Positions 11,741 to 23,022 of a DNA stretch of 64,000 nucleotides are shown one piece after another; the first letter of the stretch is position 1, and each line of letters starts with the position of its first letter. Made by a program: the position numbers and the translations under genes. Source of the DNA: Papaver somniferum (taxonomy: Eukaryota; Streptophyta; Magnoliopsida; Ranunculales; Papaveraceae); contig NW_020639929.1 in NCBI RefSeq assembly GCF_003573695.1, forward strand, positions 896,406-960,405, read 5' to 3'. The notes below the pieces were generated by a model. It saw only the letters and a list, made by a program, of their open reading frames with translations. It ran no database searches and had not been told where the DNA came from.

Positions 11741-12032
11741 TCAGCAACCACTTCCCCAGCTTTGCTAGAAAGAACAAAAATCGTCAAAGTCGAGGAACCG
11801 TGAGACACTCGAAACAGCACCACCAGGCGTTTAATTAACAAGCAATACAATGTTGAGGCTTCCGTGAATGTTGTTGAAGGGAGCAAAAGAAAAGCTGATG
11901 CACAACAACCTAAGAATGTCCCTCCGACGTCTATGAAAGGCACCAAGGAAGGACAACCAAACTCGAAGCACAGAAGCACCGACTCAACATAATGATCAGG
12001 AAGTACCGGATTTTCCTTTCCCTATTGAAGAG

Positions 12033-12308
12033 GTGATCGAGTTACTGGAGGTCTGGATCCAAGATGGTGCGATCAACTTACCTCCTGTCAAAAGGGAACC
12101 AACTGAGGAACAAATGGAAAATCCACGCTACTGCCGCTTCCATAGATATGTCAGTCATCCGACAATTGATTGCAGAATTTTGAAGCACATATTCAAGGAA
12201 AAGGCTGATTCAGGAGAACTGGGGGCTGAAGGAGTACACAAGAATCCCTCCCAATCCGAACCTTCACATTTTCTGAACCACATGTCGAAAAAGCAGTTCA
12301 ATCATTAA
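12033..12308 (+). pseudogene. Element A gag tail with Cys/His motif
   Basis: Continuation of gag in another frame. The stretch YCRFHRYVSHPTIDCRILK has Cys and His spaced like the degenerate zinc knuckle at the end of Tat-type gag, which helps bind RNA. Element C has the equivalent CAYHRFHGHTMNNCKN at about 35030-35080. Preceded by a Lys-rich region with stops. Confidence 0.65.
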
Positions 12309-12452
12309 TCGAGCATGCCTGCGAATTGCTGTATCTGTCAAAAGCTCAAAGGATGGACATGTTTTGCCTCTGAACCATATAGTGTCCGGGAAACTACTGT
12401 CAATCCCAGAAACACACCCTGAACCTCTAGTCACTGACAAAGAAATGTATGA

Positions 12453-12842
12453 TTGGGGACTTCTCACCACGTGTACCTGAAAGGAAACGAGTTCGAGCGA
12501 GAACTGGTCGATGTTGGTACTTATGTCAATATCATTCCTTTGAAAACTCTCAGAGCTGCAGGCATCACTCGACAAGAAGCAACTCACGCCCCTGCCTCAG
12601 TCAGAGATCATGAAGGAATCCCCAGGGATGCTTACGGTTACATTATTCTCAAGATGAAAACCGACTCAACTTGGACTGAAACCAAGTTTTATATAATTAG
12701 AGAAGATCTAGGATACGACATGATTCTTGGGAAGACATGGATTCATGATGAAAAGGTAACTCCAACATCTTCAATTGCACACTTCTCTGTTGAAGAAAGC
12801 TCTAACTCAGACGAAAGATCCGACTCGGAAGAAAGTGAGGAT
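12453..12842 (+). pseudogene. Element A aspartic protease
   Basis: The frame has ELVDVGTYVNIIPLKTLRAA at residues 17-36, equal to the active-site region of Tat and Ogre-type proteases (usually LVDPGSSVNIIPL). The catalytic Asp is kept (codon at 12510) but the D-S/T-G triad reads D-V-G. The later ILGKTWIHD block matches the conserved ILGRPW.H segment. An acidic Ser/Glu region follows. The retroviral-type protease acts as a dimer to cut the polyprotein; this one is probably inactive, since flanking frames are broken. Confidence 0.75.
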
Positions 12843-13262
12843 GCACCACCATTCAAGCATCTGGAGAAAGTTCAAGCCCTGATAGGACTTACACAAAAAC
12901 CTGAAGAAAACACACATGAATTTATCAGAAGATTCCGCACTCAGGAAAGTCTTATTCCTCCTCGTTTGTCTATATTATCAACTTTCAAATATGTTGCCTT
13001 TGTCCGGGGACTCAATCTCACTCATGACCAAGCTATGATCAAATGCTATGAGTGTATAGTCTCGCCTCAGCAGTATTATACTAAACGGTTGGAGTTTCTC
13101 CAAACTGAGCTCCCCATTGAAAGGTTTATCGCTGAAGACATGGCTCAGTTCAACAAGCGATACCCCGCATACTCCCCCTTGCGTGGTTGTCTACATGTGC
13201 CGCAGAATTGGAAAGCTCCGTCAACATGGAATCCCACTGTACGAGGAATTCTGAAGCAGTAG
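12843..13262 (+). other. Open coding stretch of unknown type behind the protease
   Basis: In frame with the protease and open to a TAG at 13260-13262. It reads like a second gag-type segment: KPEENTHEFIRRFRTQ resembles NTNEYVKRFKIQ of the gag above, and YVAFVRGLNLTHDQA and STWNPTVRGILKQ are well-formed protein sequence. Reverse transcriptase should begin here in a complete element, but no YVDD, LPQG or DFRKLN motif is present. Possibly a duplicated gag end or a piece of the host gene pool; I do not recognise it. Confidence 0.4.
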
Positions 13263-13271
13263 AAGATATTC

Positions 13272-13487
13272 ATGGCACGACCAACCAAGCCTAATAAGTT
13301 CCATAAAGGATATTTAGTTCTTAAGGCAACTAAACACAATCTTCATTCTACAAAGCATTCTAGCTGCGAAGGGCCTTTTATGATTTCTAAGTCAGTCGCC
13401 GGAGGATATTATAAATTGGCTGACATCAAGGGCAAGACAATTATACCAGTGATTCATGAAAGTTGGCTCAAGATTTTTGACGCATGA
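13272..13487 (+). pseudogene. Element A integrase C-terminal tail
   Basis: NKFHKGYLVLKATKHN, CEGPFMISKSVAGGYYKL, DIKGKTIIPVIHESWLKIF follow the order of the integrase C-terminal region of Tat-type elements (GDLVL.., W.GPY.V..., G.Y.L.D..G....P.N..WLK.F). It sits directly behind the protease region, with reverse transcriptase, RNase H and integrase core absent, as in element C. Confidence 0.8.
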
Positions 13488-13699
13488 AGCATCCGGCATT
13501 GGGTGTTTTTATGTCCAAGACAAATGCTCAAGACATCTGACGTTTGCATCTTATGATTTTCTTTTACATGTATTTTCAATTCCTCCAAAAAGTTTGCAAT
13601 ACTTTCATTCGTTATTTGAATTCAACAATTTATCAAAAGTTCTTTTATTTAAGAAAAATCTCTATCAAATCCAAAATCCAAAAGAAAATCCTCAGACAT

Positions 13700-15399
13700 T
13701 CACTCAGAACCAATCATAAATTCAAAACCAAAATAAAACCTCACATCTCTCAGAAGTTGAAGGTTCAAGATATTATAGAAATAAAAACTAAAGGAACCCG
13801 TCAAAGTAAGATTTATGCTTCTCTTCAAGGCCGTTTTCTCCAACTCCAGCTTTTCGGTTAACTCAACAATCTTAGCCATCTTCTCCATCACAGCATTATT
13901 GGTGAAATGTATGTTGTTCACTACTGCATCCTTGATGGTGTCGATTTTCTGACGAAGCCACTTCAAGTTAAAACCAAGTTATTCGGATCTCTCCAAGTTG
14001 TACTCCGAATCAAAGAGTACATCTCGAGTGACGGTACTCCTGGCTCTAGTACGAATATCATCTATGCATGCAATATGCTTCCTAATTGCACTGTGTTCAA
14101 GGTCTCTTGTAACCACAATATGACCATACATCTTCCACAACTTCCCATACATATCGGCATACCCAGTAGGAACGCTGAATCCGCCAATGGATACGTGATA
14201 TGGAAGTGAAGCACCAAACGGAGGATCACAAACTATATTGGGGTATTCATGCAATATTATATGGTTCTCGATTATTGGGGAAACCTCAGCAGTCGTAAGA
14301 ACAGTAACTTCTATTGCTGGAGCAGTCTCTTCCATTACGGGTCCGGTTTCTTCTATCTCCAAAGTGGTGATAACTTGAGCATCATTCTCTTCAACAACTT
14401 CAGTAGAAAAATTCTCATGACCCTGATGTGCAGAGTTGGTAACACCACTATCTTGCTTTGTCATGTTGCTCAAATCATCCTCATTGGACCCATTATTCTC
14501 AACTTCCGTATTCGGCTCCTAATACGAAGATTACATGACATTAGAGGAATTCAAGCATGGAAACCAAAGGAAATCATAGAATCCAGTATGTAAGTGAACT
14601 AACACTATCTTAGTTCTTTATTATGCATCCAAGAAATGAGAAAATAGTGTGGAAGTCATAAATACGTTTTTCAATAAACCCGTCTGAAGAGATTTTATAC
14701 TTCCCTGTATAAGACGACGAACTGGGAAGAATTGGTAAGGAATCTAAGGTTGAGTAATATACCATTATCTTTGTATTCCTACAACATATCAAAATTTCAT
14801 AGCCATTGGATAAACGAGTAATACGTTGTGGCCAAAACATTGGACCACATTCCAGTTGAAAAATTCCTGAAAGTCTCCTGGAAGTTTACTGTTTCGATGA
14901 TTTCGACCCCTAAACGTGCTCAAAACTTAAAAATCTTATCTTTGAAAGTTTGGAAATTTCCTGGGCTTAAGGATACATGGGTAGATCGCATAAATCTGAC
15001 ACCGTATGAAGATTTTATGATGTTTTTGCTAAAACGCTGAGTTCTGAATTTTCTGATGACGTATTTTGCTAAAAGTTTTTCATTCATTCATTCATGTGGA
15101 TTATTATTCATTCGATCTCAAGTCATCAACCTAATACTTCTATGAAGATAATACAAAATGTATACTTACTTGAGGAGTCTCTGAATAATTCGAAAGGTTA
15201 TAACAGGGTCGGCATCAACACTGGGAGCGCCATTGTCTCCATTCAGTCGCGATTCTTGAGGATTCTCTTTCTCACCACCATTCGAAGACGAATGAATAGC
15301 ATGAACATGATGGCTTTCCACAACAATATCTTCCTGGATTCGTCAACAACAATTGTCATTACTTCATTCAAGGAAACGCCATAATCACTGACACAAAAG
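13700..15399 (-). pseudogene. Element A antisense gene, 3' part
   Basis: On the strand opposite to A. From 14473 down to 13982 it is open, with Glu/Thr/Val-rich sequence followed by HVSIGGFSVPTGYADMYGKL and a basic helix. After one stop (13979-13981) it continues in frame to about 13700 with a helix WLRQKIDTIKDAVVNN and a coiled-coil stretch KIVELTEKLELEKTALKR. Sequence between 14520 and 15399 looks like intron and further small exons. The plant mobile domain part of the same gene is at 29504-27900, on the other side of element E. The function of the C-terminal region is unknown. Confidence 0.55.
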
Positions 15400-17440
15400 T
15401 GTTGATGGTGGTTTTTAGCTTAGGGTTAAAATCGTAAAACCTTGCATCTGATGTGACGTCACTCTGCAAGGAAACAGTGTCGTGAGTGCTAACCTCTCCA
15501 CCGACATATTTATTGAGCCATTCAATATATTTACATGAAATTTATCCAGACTAGCGAATGTAGCAACCATCCCAAACGCTCTGTCAATTTCGGCACCTCG
15601 CCAATACAAGACTCACTGAGTACTTTCTTGTGCTATGTTCCCCGGCAGAACCCTTAATATCGGTATGGAATGACGGATTTGTGTTCACTCGCAGCAGAGT
15701 AGCATGAACCTCCAAGTACCAAAATTAAGGCCATTGCACAAAATGCTCAGATAGAAAGCACACTGCATTCTGTAAATAAGGATTTTTGTGGCAGCATACA
15801 AAATCCAGCTAATTATTGTGATAACTCACAAAAAACTCATAAACCTGACTGACTTGCAAAAATTAGAGTTTCGCGGCCCCCGCAGCACACTAGACCCCTT
15901 GGTCGAAACTATGCTTAGCAAAACTAGGCAATTAAATCCGCCAAAGCGCACTGGAAGTGCGGACACACCCTCGCTTGCCGGCCCCACTTCCCATCGACCA
16001 ATCAGGTCTCTCTAAAGCCGCCACACTCCCGCCAGAAGAGTAGCCACGACCATGCTTGGTCGGCCCTCTTTTAATCAACAAATCAGGTTGCATTAAACCC
16101 GCCACACGCACTAAAAGGGTAGCCACGCCCATGCTTGGCCGACCCCTACTTTCATTGACCAATTAGGTTGTTCCAAACCCGCCACATCCTTAAAAAAGGT
16201 TTCCATACTAAGTTGGCTTCCCAAAACCCGCGCCAACATGCCAATCGGCATGCCAAACATGCCAAACAGCATGCCAAACTCGCCAAACACGCATGTCAGG
16301 TGCACATGCCAATCGGCATGCCAAACATGCCTAGAAGCATGCCAAACCCGCCAAACGTGCATGCCAGACGCACATGGAAATCGACATCCCAAACATGCCA
16401 AGCAGCATGCCAAACTCGCCAAACGCGCATGCCAGGCGCACATGCAGAGCAGCATGCCAAACCCTCAAAATGCGCATGCCAGACGTACAAGCAAATCGGC
16501 ATGCCAAACATGCCAAGCAGCATGCCAAACCCGCCAAACACACATGCCAATCGGAATGCCAAACATGCCAAGCAGCATGCCAAACTCGCCAAACGCGCAT
16601 GTCAGGCGCACATGCCTAAGGGCATGCCAAAGTTTCCAAAAACGCGCATGCCAGGCGCACATGCCAAACGACATGCCATATACGCTAATTAGGGTTTCAG
16701 CATGCTAAACCCTAATTTAGAAAAAGTTGACAGACGCTGACAGAAGGTAGCCATAATCAACGGCTATCCTTCCTAATGAGATGCAATCTCAGCCATCCAA
16801 GTTCGACACCGAGCTGACAGACTTGTGGAAACTTTCAAGCGACCAGCCGCCTACAATTAATGGTCATGGCTACGCTAGGCACCACCGTGCCACTGGCATG
16901 CAGGAGCCATGCCAGCCATGCTGCATTGCCACTGGCGTGCACCAAAAACGCCACTGCGCCATCTTCAGGCGCCAACACAAGGTAGCCACAATTAACGGCT
17001 ACCCTTATTTCATAAGATGCGATCTCAGACATCGAATTTCGCCACCAAGCCGACGAGCTTGTGGCAAGTTTTAGGAGACCAGCCAAGACGAGCCTAATAG
17101 CATCACATACTATTTACTTGCAGTAAGCCTCTCAATTTTAACTTGCCACACATAGAAAAGTGCTACATGTTTTCCACGAAAACACTCGAGACATCAAAAC
17201 ATGTCACAAACTGGGGGATACTCATCAGGGTATTGGTCTGGCGGTTTACAGCGTGCGGCGTGCAATACGCCCGTTACAAGAAAGTTTCATAAAGCGGGGA
17301 AGTTAGTAATGACAAGAAGTAATGGTGAAACGTGTCCTTCATTATGGAAACATCAATTCCAGACGTTATCCGTTACTCCCTTCTTCTACCATTCAATCGT
17401 TTCCACTTCCTTCGAGACCAGGGTACGTTTTGTTGCGACT
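15400..17440 (+). mobile_element. Element E 5' LTR, cut at its TATA box
   Basis: Matches 6387-8180 of the solo LTR with an expanded CATGCCAAAC array. It stops at GTTGCGACTTG, just where the other copies go on with the TATAAATAGG promoter box. Confidence 0.85.
16225..16680 (+). repeat. CATGCCAAAC minisatellite, long version
   Basis: About 455 bp of the same units as at 7205-7425, roughly twice as long. Higher-order period of about 55-60 bases with ATGCCAAGCAGCATGCCAAAC. Confidence 0.8.
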
Positions 17441-18456
17441 TGAACATAGTAAGACTCACTGAGTATTTTCATGTGCTATGTTCCCCGGCAGAACCCTTAA
17501 TATCGGTATTGCATGATGGATTTGTGTTCACTCGCAGCAGAGTAGCATGAACCTCCAAGTACCAAAATTAAGGCCATTGCACAAAATGTTCAGACGGAAA
17601 GCACACTGCATTCTGTAAATAAGGATATTTGTGGCAGCATACAAAATCCAGCCAATTATTGTGATAACACATAAAAAACTCATAAACCCGACTAACTTGC
17701 AAAAATCAGGGTTTCACGTCCCACATAGCACACTAGACCCCTTAGTCGAAACTATGCTTATCCAAACTAGGAAATTAAATCCGTCATAGTGCACTGGAAG
17801 TGTGGCCACACCCTAGCTTGCCGGCCCCACTTCCCATCGACCAATCAGATATCTCTAAATCCGCCACACTCTCACCAGAAGAGTAGCCATGACAATGCTT
17901 GGCCGTCCCTATTTTAGTTAACAAATCAGGTCGCATTAAACCTACTACACGCACTAAAAGGGTATCCACGCCCATGCTTGGCCGCTGGTGGGCCCGAAGA
18001 TGCGTGAAAATTAAGTGAAATGAAAACGGGCCTACAGTAATACCGCAAGTGCACGGTCGTCGGTTGTAGCTCGTGCAAGTACGGGTCGATCCACAGAGAC
18101 TGGGTGTGTTTTGGAGTTTCTAGCTATTTGGGCTCTAAATTGCTATAGGGCTTCTAATTGTGCTTTGGGCTTAGTGGGTTTGTTTGTAATGATGAAGTGC
18201 TTTAGGACTTGGGCCTTTGAATGATGAACTGTGAACTAGGCTTTGGCCTTAAACTTAGGCTTGGGATGAACTGGGCCTCAGAGGCTTTTGGGAGCTAGGC
18301 CTCAGTTATGTACACAGTAGACTGGGCTTAACTTCACCCAATGATGAAATGGGCTTCAACTTTTGGTTCAAACCTGGGCTTCAGTTTGTACAAACAATGG
18401 ACAGTGGGCTTAGAACTGAGAACTGAGCTTGGGCTCAGTGTTGAAGTGAGCTTTGG

Positions 18457-18650
18457 AGCAGCAGCAGACAGGGAAAAGGAAGGAAAGCAATGCAGCAGTG
18501 GCAACAGGGAAAAGAAAGCAGCAGCAGCAGCAGTACTGCACAGCAGGGGAAAGAAAGCAGTGCACAGCAGCAGCACAAGCAATGCACAGCAGCAACACAA
18601 CAATGCCAGTAGTAGCAGCAGCAGAACAAGGAGTAGTTGAAGTAGCAGGA
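18457..18650 (+). repeat. CAG-rich block in D LTR (left)
   Basis: Imperfect (CAG)n runs spaced by AAAGAAAG and TGCACAGCAG. The partner at about 23494-23684 is one CAG unit shorter. Confidence 0.75.
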
Positions 18651-19634
18651 GAAAAGACAATGCAATAAATAAAATGTAAAGAAGCAAAGACAATGAAGTA
18701 AAGAAGACTAACAAAATAGCAAAGAAAACAAAACAAAGAACATCAATGACAGTGGAGGAAAACAAAAGTAACAAGGAAACAATGGAGGAAATGGAACAAA
18801 CCAAGGCTGTTTTAGCCAAGGGCGGTGGAGATGGTGAAGGTGAAATGGTGAAGGTGAGCCTAGGCATACTACTAGAGTGGGAAGAGAACCAGTTTGCTCA
18901 CAGTCACTAGTGAGCACTAGTTTCTCCCCACTGCTCAATCAACACAATGCTTCAAAGGCTTTAGCCTAACATTCACACAAAACAGTTATAAAAACAGCTA
19001 TAAAAACAGTGATAAGAAGCCACAAAAACAGATAGATAACAAAGAAGAGCAGGAAAAAATGTTAGGCAGTGGCTGTTTTTGGTTAAATCCTTGTCCCTAA
19101 TGGAGCTAGGTGGAGGTTCTAGCCTGCCTATGTTCCAGGGCATACATAAATGGAATAGAAGGAGAAGAAGCTTGCTAATGAGCACTAAATTCCTCCATTT
19201 CTCAATTAGCTCGATTTACAAGAATTATAACCTAAACTTCCACCACTAACAGTGAACATACTTAACATGAATTACACAAGACAATAGAACATGGACTAGA
19301 CATTTAAAACAAAATCACAGGGACTGAAATGAAACATGAACTGGAATTAAACATAACCAAGCATGGAACTAGAAATTACCAAACATTAAAATTAAACTAA
19401 CACAAACCTAATTGCACTAACAATTGAAAATTAAATCAAAATTAAACTTGCTAAACACAAAATTAAAACCTAAATTGAACTGTTGGAATTGAAATTGACA
19501 TTAAAACAAACTTAATTGTAACTGAAATAGAAATTGGACTTGGAATTTGAAATTAGAAATTAGAAGTGAACCTAACCCAAATTGGGTGGTTACTTGGCTA
19601 GTCCAAGAACACCTTCTACACATAATACATATCC

Positions 19635-19644
19635 CCTATTTATA
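19635..19644 (-). promoter_or_regulatory. TATA box of D LTR (left)
   Basis: TATAAATAGG on the minus strand, identical in the right LTR at 24669-24678. Confidence 0.6.
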
Positions 19645-19820
19645 CCCAGGACACCCAATTAGGGTTTACAAACCAAATCCCTAAATTTCCCTCAAAAACA
19701 GTAAAACTAGGGTTTTAAATTCATCTCACCAATCATGATGAAAGTTGTTTCTGACTTCGACCCACGTTGCTACATCTCCTTCTAGCCTTCCTGCACGCTT
19801 CGAATTCGTCTATAGACTCA

Positions 19821-19885
19821 CTTATTTTACTGATTTCTCACCTAGGGTTTCAGAGAAAGGAATGGTGAGAAATCAGTGAAATAAG
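19821..19885. repeat. Inverted repeat (hairpin) in D LTR (left)
   Basis: A 22-base arm (CTTATTTTACTGATTTCTCACC, split here for reading as CTTATTTTACTG and ATTTCTCACC; 19821-19842) pairs with 19864-19885 with one mismatch; 21-base loop. Kept in the right LTR at 24855-24876 and 24898-24919. It lies upstream of the TATA box in D orientation. Confidence 0.7.
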
Positions 19886-20781
19886 GGGCTAGAGAGAGGG
19901 GGAAAAAGGGAGGGTAGGTGATGGTGGTAGATATGGAGACGTTTGGTGGCTGTGGCAGGTATGGAAGTAGCAGGTGGAGGTGATGGTGGCGGAATGGGTG
20001 TTTCTGCAGAGGAATGGGGGGGAAAAATGAGTCGACAGTTTAGGGTATAGGGTATCCGTTTTTAGGGTGTTGAGCGGGCGCATCAAAGTTAGATGTTGGC
20101 GAAGCTGAGCCACTGGAATCGAAGATGGTAGGTGAATCGGACGGCTCCGCCTGAAGAGGCTGGTATCGACCGTCGGATGTCTTGATACAACGAAGTTAAC
20201 GGCTCTAGATGGGGTTAGGTGTTGAAGTGTTAGGCGGAAGTATCAAGATTTGATGCGCAGGCAAATAAGCGACCGTAGGATCTAAATGTGATCTAATCTG
20301 AAGGCTTGGAATTTAGGCACTATGGTGTTTTGCAGGTACTTCAGATTTTGATGAACGATGAAGAAGCGACCATTGGATGATGAGATGGATCCAATCTAAC
20401 GGCTGAGAATGGAGGCGGGTATGGATATAGAAAATGGGTTTGGGTAAGGGTTTTGGGCCTTGGGTATGCCAAGCCCATATCTTCTTTAAGAACAATTCTT
20501 CCTTCTTGAGCCCATTCCTAGCTTTTTGGACGTGCGCTCCATTCTTTGCGGCTTCCTTGCGTAATTTCTTCCGGCTTTTCACCACTCTTCAGCTCTTTTC
20601 CGCTCCGCAAGTCATCCAGACTTTATTTATTACCTAAAAATGCAAAATTAAGTAATAAAAATATTTATTCTTGAAAACAATGAAAATACAGAATATGGGA
20701 TAAAATGTAGAATTACTGCACAAAAGATGAGTTAAATGCCAACAAAAAGGGATAAATATATACAATATTTGGCACTCATCA

Positions 20782-20795
20782 AATACCCCCAAACC
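20782..20795 (-). other. Element D polypurine tract
   Basis: GGTTTGGGGGTATT on the minus strand, touching the LTR start TGATGAGTGCC. Confidence 0.75.
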
Positions 20796-22354
20796 TGAAT
20801 TTTACTTGTCCTCAAGTAAAACAAAACTAAGGAAATCCTAACTATACCACTGTCGCTGGTCTCTCGAATGCATTTAGCGTATGCACTAAGCCTTTTAAAC
20901 CACTAAGTGTCCCTAATGGACGAGTTGAAGTCTCGTGAAGGTTTGCTTAGAACGTACCTACAAAGTTCTAGGTCAAAATATAAGCTCAGATTCCATCAAA
21001 TGTGACATGTGCAAGTCAGTTAAGCTCACAGCAAAATGGAGATGTCAATCTAGCTATCGAAGGCACAATCCTAGCACTGATAACAAAAAAGACATGTGAT
21101 AAGAGTGTAAAGTGTATCTACACATGTGTAAAGAAAGATCTGAAGTTATGACTACTAATCACCAAGAGATAGTTTCTCAGGCTAAGAACTGAGGTCGAAA
21201 TCTAGCTAGCTGTCCGGACTTTACGAGAATTGTGAATGAGTTGGAGGTATTTCACAATTACTCGCGTTGTACATCAATGGCATACACCCTCCTTGCTTAT
21301 TACAATGAAACAACAAAATGACTATTTACATGACTCTTATTTACATTGACTACTCTCTTTTATTTTTGGAACAAGAGAGGATGGAATTGATAAATACTTG
21401 ATTGATTTTTTTTTTTTTGAAAAGAAACAACTTTTGATACAAATACAAAAGGAAACAAAAGATTACATGACACTTTGCAAGAGGTAGCCATTTTTGATGC
21501 ACCCAGTTAAATTCGATGGTTGTTTTTCTTAATGTAACCTCCACCTTCTATCCCAACCAACCAAAGAACAAGCTAGTCAAGTTTCGTTCAGTATTCTAAA
21601 GTGATTGGCAATCGTAACTTCCTATCAAACACCTTGAAGATCGAGGCCATACATGTATTGGTAGATCGTGCGCGTGCAAATTTCTTATCACTATGTGAAT
21701 TGTGCTAGAATCAGGGTGCCTAAATATCTAGACTAAGACTCCTAATAATTACATATTTGCACAAGAGTCAACATTTCAAGGTAAATGAGCTCCATTTTTA
21801 TGATTTTTCATTTTTTTTAATTTTTTTGGAATTTTTCAATTTTTTCAAAAAGATGGAGTTTTGTTTTCAATTATGGCATATTATCGTGGTATCTACTCTA
21901 TACCCCCAAACCTAAACTAAACATTGTCCTCAATGTTTCAAAATATGGAAAGAATTAAAATGCAACATATGGAAAGGGACATGCTGAGTAGAGTAAAAGG
22001 AGAGAGAATACCCGATTTCGGCGAAAGCAGAATTAAAACTCCGTTATCCAAGGCAAACCTCCAACATATTCGGAGTCACAATGGATGAGCACAAAATATA
22101 TACAAAAGGAAATTGAACTAACACATTATCTACAAGAAAATTTGGTTTTTAATGGGATTGGACATTTTGGGAAAAATTTGGTTTTGTCGGGAGACATTTG
22201 GTTTTGATGGGAAAAAGAAAAATTTTGGTTTTTTAGGGAAACATTTGGAAAACTTTGGTTTTTACGGGAGAAATTTTTGGTTTTTGAAATTGGGAGCAAA
22301 AGAAAATTTTGGTTTTTGAATGGGAGAAAAGTAAATTTTTTTAATTTTTTTTTT

Positions 22355-22398
<44 letters not shown>

Positions 22399-22999
22399 AC
22401 AATAAAATGAAGAAAATAAAATTTGGTTTTTGAAATGGGAGCACGCCCACTGTTGGTCCTCTAATGGAATGGAAGGCTGCGGCCCACGAAACACTAAGTT
22501 TTAATTTTGAAAATTTAATTTGGCCCAGTTGGTTAAGGCCCGACGTTTGTTTTAAAACTTTGGTTTCGAGGTCCACTCTTGAGTGGAAACAAGCCCACAA
22601 TCGGTTACAAGCTCAGCTGGGTTTAAACCCAGAGTCCAAAATACAAGTCCAATGAAAGAATTTAAACAAGCCCACAAATAAATTATTACAAACCCAACAG
22701 AAAATAAGAGAAGCCCAAAAATTGGCTTTAATATTACAAGCCCACAATTAAAAAATTGGAAGCCCACAATTCGGGTTCTCTTAAATGGGTTACCTTTTTA
22801 GCACAGCCCAGCTGCTCTGATATTGTTGCAAAAACCCAGTTGGGTTTTGGTTCTTTTCCTTGGTGGCGTCCCAGCAGAGGAAAAACAGGTTCAAAACAGC
22901 AGGTCCAACAGCAAATGAAGTGAAGCAGATGCAGATGCAAATGCTATGCAGTGAAATGCAAAATAGCTAAGAAAAACACAAGAAAAACACAGCACCAAT

Positions 23000-23016
23000 C
23001 CCCGGCAACGGCGCCA
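23000..23016 (-). other. Element D primer-binding site
   Basis: TGGCGCCGTTGCCGGGG, the common primer-binding sequence of Athila/Tat-type plant Ty3/gypsy elements, next to the LTR at 23023. Confidence 0.85.
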
Positions 23017-23022
23017 AAAACT

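Larger units (their letters stand above)
17986..20781 (-). mobile_element. Element D 3' LTR (left copy)
   Basis: On the minus strand it runs from TGATGAGTGCC (20781) to GGGCCCACCA (17986). It contains a TATA box, a 22-bp hairpin and a CAG/CTG-rich block. The Leu/Cys-rich ORFs on the minus strand and the Gln/Ser-rich ones on the plus strand are read-throughs of the CAG block. Confidence 0.93.
20782..23022 (-). other. Element D internal region, non-coding
   Basis: Between primer-binding site and purine tract. It contains a run of 28 T (22367-22394) inside an AT-rich field and repeated TTTGGTTTTTGA-like phrases (22140-22440). No frame longer than about 110 codons and none with a retroelement motif. 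Confidence 0.8.

Noticed and set aside
13456..14593. Plus-strand ORFs of 87-114 codons behind the integrase tail of A
   Set aside because: They are the shadow of the antisense gene, which has ordered protein sequence on the minus strand.
16168..16708. Long ORFs on both strands with repeated Met-Pro-Asn or Cys-Leu-Ala units
   Set aside because: Product of the CATGCCAAAC minisatellite, which lacks stops in several frames.
18334..18867. 177-codon Leu/Cys/Ser-rich ORF on the minus strand (and its twin at 23371-23901)
   Set aside because: It is a translation of the CAG-rich block and flanks inside the D LTR; the other strand gives an equally long Gln/Ser-rich frame. No retroelement or host motif.
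22262..22600. Poly-Lys ORF on the minus strand
   Set aside because: Comes from the run of T at 22367-22394.
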